DNA from: Streptomyces aculeolatus
GTDB taxonomy: Bacteria; Actinomycetota; Actinomycetes; Streptomycetales; Streptomycetaceae
Reading direction: 5' to 3'
NCBI RefSeq assembly: GCF_020400605.1
Contig: NZ_JAINRD010000008.1
Location: 186,001-250,000, forward strand
Length of the DNA: 64,000 nucleotides
The translations under genes and the position numbers were made by a program. Positions 18,413 through 25,702 of the stretch are shown here, one piece after another. A model generated the notes under the pieces. That model ran no database searches. It saw only the letters and a program-made list of their open reading frames with translations, and had not been told where the DNA came from. The first letter of the stretch is position 1; each line of letters opens with the position of its first letter.

Positions 18413-19630
18413 CTAGGCGGCGGGACCCGCCGCGTCGAGCACGGCGGGCAGCGCGGCGAGCAGGGCGTCCGCCTCCGCCTCACCGAGGATCAGCGGCGGG
18501 GCGAGCCGGACCACGTCCGGCGCCACCGCGTTGACCAGGAATCCCGCTGCCTGGGCCGCCTGTTGCACCTGGGGTGCGACGGCCTCGGTGAGCACCATAC
18601 CGAGCAGCAGTCCCGCGCCTCGCACGTGGTCGACAAGCGGGTGCCCGAGTCGGCCCATTCCGTCCCGCAGCCGCTCCCCCACGCGCTTGACCTGCGCCAG
18701 CAGCCCCTCGGACTCGATCACGTCGAGCACCGCGAGCGCAGCGGCGCACGCGACCGGGTTGCCGCCGAAGGTGGAGCCGTGCCTTCCGGGGGTGAAGAGG
18801 TCCGCGGCGGGCCCGAAGGCCAGCGTGGCACCGATCGGCAGGCCGCCGCCGAGGCCCTTGGCGAGGGTGACGACGTCCGCCTCCACGCCCTGGGCCTGCG
18901 CGGCGAACCAGTGGCCCGTGCGCCCGATGCCCGTCTGCACCTCGTCCAGGACCAGCAGCGCGCCGGCGGCCCGGGTGATCTCGCGGGCGGCGGCGAGATA
19001 GCCGTCGGGCGGTACGACGACACCGTTCTCGCCCTGCACCGGCTCGACGATCACCAGCGCCGTGTCCCCGGTGACCGCGGCGCGCAGCGCGTCGGCGTCC
19101 CCGTACGGTACGTGCGTGACCTCGCCCGGCAGCGGACCGAAGCCCTCCTGCTTGCCGGGCTGCCCGGTCAGCGCCAGGGCGCCCATGGTGCGGCCGTGGA
19201 AGCCGCCCTCGGTGCCCACCATGTGCGTACGGCCCGTCAGCCGGCCGAGCTTGAACGCGGCCTCCACCGCCTCCGCGCCGGAGTTGGAGAAGTACACGCG
19301 GCCCGGCCGGCCGGCAAGTTCGAGGAGCCGCTCGGCGAGCGCCACCGGGGGCTCGGCGACGTACAGGTTGGAGACGTGGGCGAGGGTGGCGATCTGCGCC
19401 GAGACGGCCTCGACGACCGCCGGGTGGGCGGTGCCGAGGGAGGTGACGGCGATGCCGCCGACGAAGTCGAGGTACTCGTTGCCGTCGGCGTCCCACAGCT
19501 TCGCGCCCGCGCCGCGGACCAGCGGCAGGCGGGGGGTGCCGTAGTTGTCCATCAGCGCGCCCTGCCAGCGCGCCGTCAGCTCCGCGTTGCCGCCCGTGCC
19601 GCTCGTGTCACCGCTCGTGCCGCCGCTCAT
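18413..19630 (-). CDS. argD: Acetylornithine aminotransferase
   Basis: PLP-dependent transamination of N-acetylglutamate semialdehyde to N-acetylornithine. The 405-residue class-III aminotransferase has FSNSGAEAVEAAFKL (115-129), LVLDEVQTGIGRTG (226-239) and the Schiff-base Lys258 in VTLAKGLGGG. It overlaps argB by 4 bp. Confidence 0.96.
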   Translation of the reverse strand: MSGGTSGDTSGTGGNAELTARWQGALMDNYGTPRLPLVRGAGAKLWDADGNEYLDFVGGIAVTSLGTAHPAVVEAVSAQIATLAHVSNLYVAEPPVALAERLLELAGRPGRVYFSNSGAEAVEAAFKLGRLTGRTHMVGTEGGFHGRTMGALALTGQPGKQEGFGPLPGEVTHVPYGDADALRAAVTGDTALVIVEPVQGENGVVVPPDGYLAAAREITRAAGALLVLDEVQTGIGRTGHWFAAQAQGVEADVVTLAKGLGGGLPIGATLAFGPAADLFTPGRHGSTFGGNPVACAAALAVLDVIESEGLLAQVKRVGERLRDGMGRLGHPLVDHVRGAGLLLGMVLTEAVAPQVQQAAQAAGFLVNAVAPDVVRLAPPLILGEAEADALLAALPAVLDAAGPAA

Positions 19631-20577
19631 GTCGCAGGCCCTTCCGCGTCCGGCACGACCATCGTGCCGATGCCCTCGTCCGTGAAGATCTCCAGCAGGA
19701 TGGAGTGCGGCACCCGGCCGTCGATGACCCGCGCGGTGTGCACGCCGTTGCGCACCGCGTGCAGGCAGCCCTCCATCTTCGGGACCATGCCGCTGGCCAG
19801 GTCGGGCAGCAGCCGCTCCAGCTCGCCGGCGGTGAGCCGGCTGATGACCTCGTCGCTGTCCGGCCAGTTCTCGTAGAGGCCCTCGACGTCGGTGAGGACC
19901 ATCAGGGTCTCCGCGCCGAGCGCGGCGGCCAGCGCGGCGGCCGCGGTGTCGGCGTTGACGTTGAAGACCTCGCCGGCCGCGTCCGTCTCGTCGGCGGAGC
20001 GGGCCACGGAGGAGACGACCGGGATGCGGCCGTCCGCCAGCAGTGCCTCGATCGCGCCGGTGTCGATGTCGGCGACCTCGCCGACGCGGCCGATGTCGAC
20101 CGGCTCGCCGTCGACCAGCGGGCGGTGCCGGGTGGCGGTGATGGTGTGCGCGTCCTCGCCGGTCAGGCCGACGGCGAAGGGCCCGTGCTCGTTGAGCAGC
20201 CCGACCAGCTCGCGCTGCACCTGCCCGGCGAGCACCATCCGTACGACGTCCATCGCTTCCGGCGTCGTCACCCGCAGCCCGGCGCGGAACTCGCTGGCCA
20301 GACCGTGCCGGTCGAGCTGGGCGCTGATCTGCGGGCCGCCGCCGTGGACGACGACGGGCCGGAGTCCGGCGTGCCGCAGGAAGACGACGTCCTGGGCGAA
20401 GGCGCGCTTCAGGTCGTCGTCGACCATGGCGTTGCCGCCGAACTTGACCACGACGACCTTGCCGTGGTGCCGGGTGAGCCAGGGCAGCGCCTCGATGAGG
20501 GTGCGCGCCTTGGGCAGGGCGGTGTGCTTGCGGGTGGGGGTGGCCGGCGCCGCGGCAGGCGCGGAGGTCGTCGTCAT
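19627..20577 (-). CDS. argB: N-acetylglutamate kinase
   Basis: Phosphorylates N-acetylglutamate; usually the arginine-feedback step. The 316-residue amino-acid kinase has KFGGNAM at about 43-49, the substrate loop VVHGGGPQIS, and ENWPDSDEVISRLTAGEL near the C-terminus. A 30-residue Ala/Thr/Pro N-terminal extension precedes the fold. ATG at 20577 overlaps the argJ stop (ATGA); its own stop overlaps argD. Confidence 0.96.
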   Translation of the reverse strand: MTTTSAPAAAPATPTRKHTALPKARTLIEALPWLTRHHGKVVVVKFGGNAMVDDDLKRAFAQDVVFLRHAGLRPVVVHGGGPQISAQLDRHGLASEFRAGLRVTTPEAMDVVRMVLAGQVQRELVGLLNEHGPFAVGLTGEDAHTITATRHRPLVDGEPVDIGRVGEVADIDTGAIEALLADGRIPVVSSVARSADETDAAGEVFNVNADTAAAALAAALGAETLMVLTDVEGLYENWPDSDEVISRLTAGELERLLPDLASGMVPKMEGCLHAVRNGVHTARVIDGRVPHSILLEIFTDEGIGTMVVPDAEGPAT

Positions 20578-21740
20578 GAGCTGTACGCGCTGTTCTCGTG
20601 GACGTAGTCGGCGGTCAGGTCGTTGGTCCAGATGACCGCTTCTGCGTCCCCGGCGGCGAGGTCCGCCACGATGTGGACCTCGCGGTAGCGCATGTCGACC
20701 AGCTCGCGGTCCTCGCCGAACGAGCCGTTCTTGCAGACCCACACGCCGTTGATCGCCACGTTCAGCCGGTCCGGCTCGAAGGCGGCCGAGGTGGTGCCGA
20801 TCGCGGCCAGCACGCGGCCCCAGTTGGGGTCCTCGCCGTGGATGGCGCACTTGAGCAGGTTGTTGCGGGCGATGGAGCGGCCGACCTCCACGGCGTCGTC
20901 CTCGCCGGCGGCCCCCACGACCTCGACCTTGATCTCCTTGCTGGCGCCCTCGGCGTCGGCGATGAGCTGCCGCCCGAGGCTGTCGCAGACGGCCCGTACC
21001 GCCTCGGCGAACTCCGCCTGCCCCGGCCGGAAGCCGCTCGCGCCGGAGGCGAGCAGGAGCACGGTGTCGTTGGTGGACATGGCGCCGTCGGAGTCGACAC
21101 GGTCGAAGGTGGTGCGGGTCGCGGCGCGCAGCGCGGCGTCCAGCTCGTCCGCGGGCACGTCGGCGTCAGTGGTGAGGACGACGAGCATGGTGGCCAGCCC
21201 GGGCGCGAGCATGCCGGCACCCTTGGCCATGCCGCCGACGGTCCAGGTCGCGCCGCCGTCCGCCTCGGCGGTGACGACCGCGGTCTTGTGCACCGTGTCC
21301 GTGGTCTTGATGGCGATGGCGGCCTTCTCGCCGCCGTGCGCGGAGAGGTGGGCCGCGGCCTGCCCGATACCGGGCAGCAGCTTGTCCATCGGCAGCAGCG
21401 TGCCGATCAGCCCGGTGGACGCCACGGCGACCTCCGCGGCGCTGTGGCCGAGGACCTCGGCGACGCGCTCGGCGGTGGCGTGGGTGTCCTGGAAGCCGCG
21501 GGGGCCCGTACAGGCGTTGGCGCCGCCGGAGTTGAGGATCACCGCGGAGACCTCGCCGCCCTTGACCACCTGCTCGGACCAGACGACCGGGGCGGCCTTG
21601 ACGCGGTTGGCGGTGAAGACGCCGGCGGCGGCGCGTCGCGGCCCCTCGTTGACCACGAGGGCCAGGTCCGGGTTGCCGCTCTCCTTGATCCCGGCGGCGA
21701 TGCCCGCCGCCGTGAACCCTTTGGCTGCCGTGACGCTCAA
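20574..21740 (-). CDS. argJ: Ornithine acetyltransferase / amino-acid acetyltransferase
   Basis: Recycles the acetyl group from N-acetylornithine to glutamate. The 388-residue precursor contains the self-cleavage site MAKGAGMLAPGLATML; Thr184 becomes the N-terminal nucleophile of the beta chain. MSTNDTVLLLASG follows. It starts with TTG, overlapping the argC stop by 4 bp, with GGAG 7 nt upstream. Presence of ArgJ implies the cyclic acetyl pathway. Confidence 0.96.
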   Translation of the reverse strand: MSVTAAKGFTAAGIAAGIKESGNPDLALVVNEGPRRAAAGVFTANRVKAAPVVWSEQVVKGGEVSAVILNSGGANACTGPRGFQDTHATAERVAEVLGHSAAEVAVASTGLIGTLLPMDKLLPGIGQAAAHLSAHGGEKAAIAIKTTDTVHKTAVVTAEADGGATWTVGGMAKGAGMLAPGLATMLVVLTTDADVPADELDAALRAATRTTFDRVDSDGAMSTNDTVLLLASGASGFRPGQAEFAEAVRAVCDSLGRQLIADAEGASKEIKVEVVGAAGEDDAVEVGRSIARNNLLKCAIHGEDPNWGRVLAAIGTTSAAFEPDRLNVAINGVWVCKNGSFGEDRELVDMRYREVHIVADLAAGDAEAVIWTNDLTADYVHENSAYSS

Positions 21741-22765
21741 GGTGCCACTCCTGTCATAGAGAGCCCCAGCTCCTCAGGGAGTCCGAGGGCGATGTTCATG
21801 CTCTGCACCGCACCGCCGGCGGTGCCCTTGGTGAGGTTGTCGATGGCGGTGACCGCGATGATGCGCTGCGCGCTCTCGTCGTACGCGACCTGCAGCAGCG
21901 CGGTGTTGGAGCCGGTGACCGCGCCGGTGGCCGGCCACTGGCCGGGCGGCAGCAGCCGGACGAACGGCTCGCCCTGGTACGCCTTCTCGTACGCGGCGCG
22001 CACCGCCTCCGCGGTCGTGCCGGGCCGGGCCCGCGCCGTGCTGGTGGCGAGGATGCCGCGGGGCATCGGGGCGAGGGTCGGGGTGAAGGAGACCGTGACC
22101 GGCTCGCCCGCGACGGCGCTGAGGTTCTGGCCGATCTCCGGCGTGTGCCGGTGCCCGCCGCCGACGCCGTACGGGCTCATGGAGCCCATCACCTCGCTGG
22201 CCAGCAGGTGCGGCTTGAGCGCCTTGCCGGCTCCGGAGGTGCCGGAGGCGGCGACGACGACGGCCTCCGGCTCGGCGAGCCCGGCGGCGTACGCCGGGAA
22301 CAGGCCGAGGGAGACGGCGGTCGGATAGCACCCGGGCACCGCGATGCGCCGGACCCCGAGGAGCGCGTCGCGGTGCCCGGGCAGCTCGGGCAGCCCGTAG
22401 GGCCAGGTGCCGGCGTGGGGCGTGCCGTAGAACCGCTCCCAGTCGGCGGCGTCGGCGAGGCGGTGGTCGGCGCCGCAGTCGACGACGAGCACCTCGTCGC
22501 CCAGGTCGGCGGCGACGGCGGCGGACTGCCCGTGCGGCAGCGCGAGGAACACGACGTCGTGCCCGGCGAGCACGGCGGGCGAGGTCTCGGCCAGCTCGCG
22601 GCCGGCGAGCGGCGCGAGGTGCGGCTGTATGTCGCCGAGGAGGCGGCCGGCGTTGGCGTGCGCGGTGAGGGCCCCGATCGCGACCCCGGGATGCGCCAGC
22701 AGCACCCGCAGCAGTTCCCCGCCCACGTACCCGCTCGCCCCGGCCACTGCCACCCGCACGGTCAT
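21737..22765 (-). CDS. argC: N-acetyl-gamma-glutamyl-phosphate reductase
   Basis: NADPH-dependent reductive dephosphorylation, the third step to arginine. The 342-residue protein has a Rossmann start VAVAGASGYVGGELLR and the catalytic Cys146 in AVPGCYPTAVSLGLFP. I chose the ATG at 22765 because GAGGAGG lies 5 nt upstream; six codons of upstream frame lack support. First gene of argCJBDR. Confidence 0.96.
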   Translation of the reverse strand: MTVRVAVAGASGYVGGELLRVLLAHPGVAIGALTAHANAGRLLGDIQPHLAPLAGRELAETSPAVLAGHDVVFLALPHGQSAAVAADLGDEVLVVDCGADHRLADAADWERFYGTPHAGTWPYGLPELPGHRDALLGVRRIAVPGCYPTAVSLGLFPAYAAGLAEPEAVVVAASGTSGAGKALKPHLLASEVMGSMSPYGVGGGHRHTPEIGQNLSAVAGEPVTVSFTPTLAPMPRGILATSTARARPGTTAEAVRAAYEKAYQGEPFVRLLPPGQWPATGAVTGSNTALLQVAYDESAQRIIAVTAIDNLTKGTAGGAVQSMNIALGLPEELGLSMTGVAP

Positions 22766-22785
22766 CCGCTCCTCCTCGCTCACGG

Positions 22786-22818
22786 CATGACTATACGGAG
22801 AGCAGCAGAGTTATGCAA
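22786..22818 (-). promoter_or_regulatory. Possible ArgR-binding region upstream of argC
   Basis: On the minus strand TTTGCATAAC and, about 20 bp on, TATAGTCATG form degenerate facing half sites resembling the argG repeat. The match is weaker than at argG; I report it because argC heads the arg operon and must carry its control region here. Confidence 0.33.
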
Positions 22819-22883
22819 AGAGGATTTCGGGCCGCCCGCGACGGGCTGAGAGGATCTGCCGCATCGAACGGACGGACTCAGGG

Positions 22884-23087
22884 GTGGAGAACATGATCGT
22901 TGCGGTACTGCTGGGCGTCCTGGCGCTGGTGGTCTTCGGGTGCGTGTGCGTGGTGTGGGCGGCGCGCGGCGGGCCCGGCTGGGTCCGCGCCGTGGCGGCC
23001 GTGACGCTCGCCGCGGGCAAGCTGGTGCGCCGCTCCGGCCCGAACCGGCCCGCCGCCCACGGCGAGACCGCCGGCGCGGAGGACTGA
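22884..23087 (+). CDS. Small single-span membrane protein
   Basis: Unrecognised 67-residue protein with one N-terminal hydrophobic helix (about residues 4-27, VAVLLGVLALVVFGCVCVVW) and a basic-to-acidic hydrophilic tail ending GETAGAED. Starts are possible at the GTG (22884) or the ATG (22893). It is divergent from argC and convergent with the next gene. A 7-bp dyad (CACCGGC / GCCGGTG, 23095-23128) past its stop might terminate it. Confidence 0.5.
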   Translation: MENMIVAVLLGVLALVVFGCVCVVWAARGGPGWVRAVAAVTLAAGKLVRRSGPNRPAAHGETAGAED

Positions 23088-23159
23088 AGCGCGTCACCGG
23101 CGCCGACCGTCCCGCAGACAGGCCGGTGCCGTGGATTCCCGCAGATCGCGCTACGGGCT

Positions 23160-23528
23160 CTACGCGCTCAGCAACTGATCGAACGTCGTGACGTTGGTCC
23201 CGTAGCGCGTGTTCGATCCGCTCACGATCGCCGCCTGCAGGACGTCGGACCTCACGTCCGCGACCTGCCGCGGGGAGGCGACGCCGGGTGTGTGCTCGTA
23301 GTTCCAGACCACGACGTCGAGGTACACGGGCGCTTTGAGCCGGTGCTGCATGCCGAGGACGGCTTCGGCGATCGCCGGGTAGGGGGTGTCGGGGTTGACC
23401 AGCCACTGACGCAGGTCGCTCGCGGGGACACTGAAATCCACGCCGATCCCGGCCATCTCGTTGATGACTCGATCGAGAACCTGCGCGAGCGTGTTCCTGG
23501 CGCGTAGAACTTCAGGCGGTTCAGGCAT
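23160..23528 (-). CDS. Unknown 122-residue protein beside the Cys-rich gene
   Basis: I do not recognise this soluble 122-residue protein. It has no signal peptide, no membrane segment and no cysteine. It is mixed alpha/beta in appearance, with a hydrophobic strand PVYLDVVVWNYEH (about 68-80). ATG at 23528 follows GGAGAGG at good spacing. It lies 55 bp downstream of the 32-cysteine protein gene on the same strand, so the two are probably one transcript, and it may belong to the divergent PatG-type protease locus. Confidence 0.65.
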   Translation of the reverse strand: MPEPPEVLRARNTLAQVLDRVINEMAGIGVDFSVPASDLRQWLVNPDTPYPAIAEAVLGMQHRLKAPVYLDVVVWNYEHTPGVASPRQVADVRSDVLQAAIVSGSNTRYGTNVTTFDQLLSA

Positions 23529-23583
23529 CGCTCATCCTCTCCACTGGTTCGGACACGGGCCCAGTTCATGTGGGCTCCTCCGG

Positions 23584-24273
23584 CTAGTTCACACATGCAG
23601 CAGCGCAACCGCTGCCACAGCATTTGATGCCCGGTGCGCAGCAAGTAGTGGAGTTGAGACACTCCTTCCATCCCGCGGGGCATCCCCCTGCCGGCTTCGG
23701 GATGGACTCCACATCCGTCGAAGGCGGAGTGACCGGTCCGAAGGGCGGGAAGGAGCACTGGCCGTTCTGGCACAGCATGCCCCCTTGGCACCCGCACTCA
23801 TTGCCGCAGCAGTTGGCGGCTGCGGGGCAGCAGCTCGACCCGCAGCATTTCTCGCCGGGGCCGCAGCACTTCCCACCGCAGACGCTCTGGCCTGCGGGAC
23901 AGCATCCGTTGCGGGCGTTGGGGTCTCCTTCGTCGACGCATGCCTCGCCGGAGTCGCAACAGCCGGCTTCGGGGCCGGATGCGTCGAACTCGCAGAGTTT
24001 GGGGCAGCAACTGCTCCCAGGAATCTTCTGCCTTCCTACGCACCCGAGCTGCGCCACCGCGATCGCCGGGGGGAAGATGGCGAAAAAGGAATGTTCCAGG
24101 CAATTCTCGAGCACCGAATTACATTTATCCATGGTCGCACGGCCAGGAGAATAGGCCGGCGTTACCGTTTGATCCAGCACTCCGGGTCCGCCGGCGGGCG
24201 CTCTTTCCGGTGGACGATAACGCCCGACTCCTTGGTACAGGGAGTGCGCGGCCGAAAAACCGGGGAGAGTCAT
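23584..24273 (-). CDS. Cys-rich protein with 32 cysteines, granulin-like spacing
   Basis: A 229-residue protein of unknown function. Residues 1-50 are variable. A 51-95 segment holds a hydrophobic patch (SFFAIFPPAIAVAQLG). Residues 89-173 and 198-227 are packed with Cys: 32 in all, nine of them CC pairs, with runs such as CGGKCCGPGEKCCGSSCCP. The spacing recalls granulin and other disulfide-knot proteins. There is no recognisable Sec or Tat signal, which is odd for a disulfide protein and leaves metal binding or protease-dependent release open. I chose the ATG at 24273 because GAGGGGG lies 5 nt upstream. It is divergent from the PatA-like protease, sharing a 195-bp control region. Confidence 0.8.
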   Translation of the reverse strand: MTLPGFSAAHSLYQGVGRYRPPERAPAGGPGVLDQTVTPAYSPGRATMDKCNSVLENCLEHSFFAIFPPAIAVAQLGCVGRQKIPGSSCCPKLCEFDASGPEAGCCDSGEACVDEGDPNARNGCCPAGQSVCGGKCCGPGEKCCGSSCCPAAANCCGNECGCQGGMLCQNGQCSFPPFGPVTPPSTDVESIPKPAGGCPAGWKECLNSTTCCAPGIKCCGSGCAAACVN

Positions 24274-24468
24274 GGCAACCCCCTCTTGTTCGCATTGGGT
24301 ACGGCGAACCATCGATACACGAGGAAGAAATTCGCGCACCGGCCCGATCGATGTTTTTTATCGGTCGACTCGGGGAGCGGGCCCTGATCTCCAGTCGGCT
24401 CCCCCTGAGATCTGCCGTTCCTCCATGGTCCACCTCACCGCGGGGACTCGCAAGCAGGCGCCGTCGAT
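24274..24468. promoter_or_regulatory. Divergent control region of the PatG-type locus
   Basis: 195 bp between the Cys-rich gene and the subtilisin gene. It is visibly AT-richer than its surroundings around 24312-24365 and has a T6 run (24353-24358) flanked by CCGAT and ATCGG. No confident -10/-35 pair stands out. Shared divergent control would tie both arms of the locus together. Confidence 0.4.
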
Positions 24469-25437
24469 GTGCGATCCGCATTTCCCGGGGATACGCTGGC
24501 CGCGATGCCGTTCGGTCGGCTCGACGAGGCGGTGTGTGTGAAATCGACCAATGTCCAGCCAATGGAGGCGGCACTGTCTCTGGTGTCGCTGCCTCCCTTG
24601 ATGGAGAGAACCCACGGTGCCCCTTCCCTGCGGGTCGGCATCATCGACGGCCCCATGACATCGGACCACCCCGGCCTCGAGACCGCACGGGTACACGATC
24701 TGAACCCGGCGCAATTCCCGCCGGGCTCCGCGCAGAGCTTCGCCGCACAGCACGCGACCGCCACCGCGGCCATTCTGGCGGGGAACCGGGATCAGGGAAT
24801 TCCCAGTGTCTGCCCCGGGGTGACCCTCCTCAGCCGACCGATCTTCACGCCCCGGTCGGCACGGGCTTCGGCCGGCCCCGCGGAACTCGCCGAGGCGATC
24901 GTCGAGGTGACACAAGCGGGAGCACATGTCCTCAATATGAGTCTGTCGGTCGCACCGGGACCGCGCACCGGTCTGCTCGCGGTCGAGCGGGCACTCGACC
25001 ACGCCGCCGGTCGCGGCGTGGTCATGGTCGCGGCCTCCGGCGACGGGAGATCCGTCAACAGCACGGTCATCACCGGGCATCCGGCGGTGATACCCGTGGT
25101 GGCCTGCGATCCGCGGGGCCGCCCCGCGCAGGGTGCCAACCTCGGACGTTCCGTCGGCCGTCGCGGTCTGACCGCGTCGGGAGACGGGCTCGTGAGTCTG
25201 AGCATCGACGGAGCCCCGAGGGGATTCGGCGGATCCAGCGCGGCAACGGCCGTCGTGACCGGTGCGATCGCCCTGCTGCGGTCGCTGTTCCCCGGCGCGC
25301 CGGGTGAGGTCGTCAGGCACGCCGTGCTGCGGTCCGCGGGCCCCCGGACATCGGTGGTGCCGCCGCTGCTGGACGCCTGGCGCGCATACGAAATGTTGCA
25401 TGCCACAACCTGTCGCCGGGAGGCGCAAAGTGGGTGA
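24469..25437 (+). CDS. PatA/PatG-type subtilisin (S8), cytoplasmic
   Basis: A 322-residue S8 peptidase without signal peptide. Its segments LRVGIIDGPMTSDHPGL, SVCPGVTLLSRPIF and GAHVLNMS match the cyanobactin maturation protease family (PatA and the PatG protease domain), which cut precursor peptides in the cytoplasm. The triad is Asp60, His95 (QHATATAAI, with HAT for the usual HGT) and Ser257 (GGSSAAT for GTSxAT). The oxyanion position reads ASGD instead of AAGN, so Asp192 may replace Asn. The GTG at 24469 has a weak ribosome site; an ATG at 24505 is an alternative. It overlaps the next small gene by 8 bp. Confidence 0.85.
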   Translation: MRSAFPGDTLAAMPFGRLDEAVCVKSTNVQPMEAALSLVSLPPLMERTHGAPSLRVGIIDGPMTSDHPGLETARVHDLNPAQFPPGSAQSFAAQHATATAAILAGNRDQGIPSVCPGVTLLSRPIFTPRSARASAGPAELAEAIVEVTQAGAHVLNMSLSVAPGPRTGLLAVERALDHAAGRGVVMVAASGDGRSVNSTVITGHPAVIPVVACDPRGRPAQGANLGRSVGRRGLTASGDGLVSLSIDGAPRGFGGSSAATAVVTGAIALLRSLFPGAPGEVVRHAVLRSAGPRTSVVPPLLDAWRAYEMLHATTCRREAQSG

Positions 25438-25633
25438 AACTGAGAAGGCCGACAAGAAGTCAGCACGCGTCACACTGCCCAACTTCGTCAGTGACGAAGA
25501 CATCGGGCTCGGCGACCTCGTCAGCCGGGTCACGCGCTCCGTCGTGCACCGCCCCTGCCAAGGGTGCGAACAGCGGTCGGAGAAACTCAACGGCTGGCTT
25601 CAATTCCACGGCCGACGGGGTGGGAGCAGCTGA
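25430..25633 (+). CDS. 67-residue CxxC peptide, possible substrate or partner
   Basis: Small protein starting with GTG at 25430, 7 nt after GGGAGG, inside the last codons of the protease gene (8-bp overlap). Residues 13-30 read RVTLPNFVSDEDIGLGDL; C43 and C46 sit in RPCQGCEQRSEKLNGWLQF. The layout GLGD...PCxGCxxRxxxLNxW recalls short conserved proteins I associate with S8 protease genes, but I cannot confirm this without a search. It could be a precursor peptide with an N-terminal leader, or a small metal-binding adaptor. Position between the protease and the PatG-C-like gene implies a shared role. Confidence 0.72.
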   Translation: MGETEKADKKSARVTLPNFVSDEDIGLGDLVSRVTRSVVHRPCQGCEQRSEKLNGWLQFHGRRGGSS

Positions 25634-25702
25634 CTCGCCGACGTGGAGTCGCCGGCCCCCGCACCCGCGTCGCAAACCCCGGACTGAAGGAGTGGGAAAC
25701 CC

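Noticed and set aside
24353..24358. T6 run with CCGAT/ATCGG flanks as an intrinsic terminator
   Set aside because: The T tract lies in the loop rather than after the stem, and the stem is only 5 bp.
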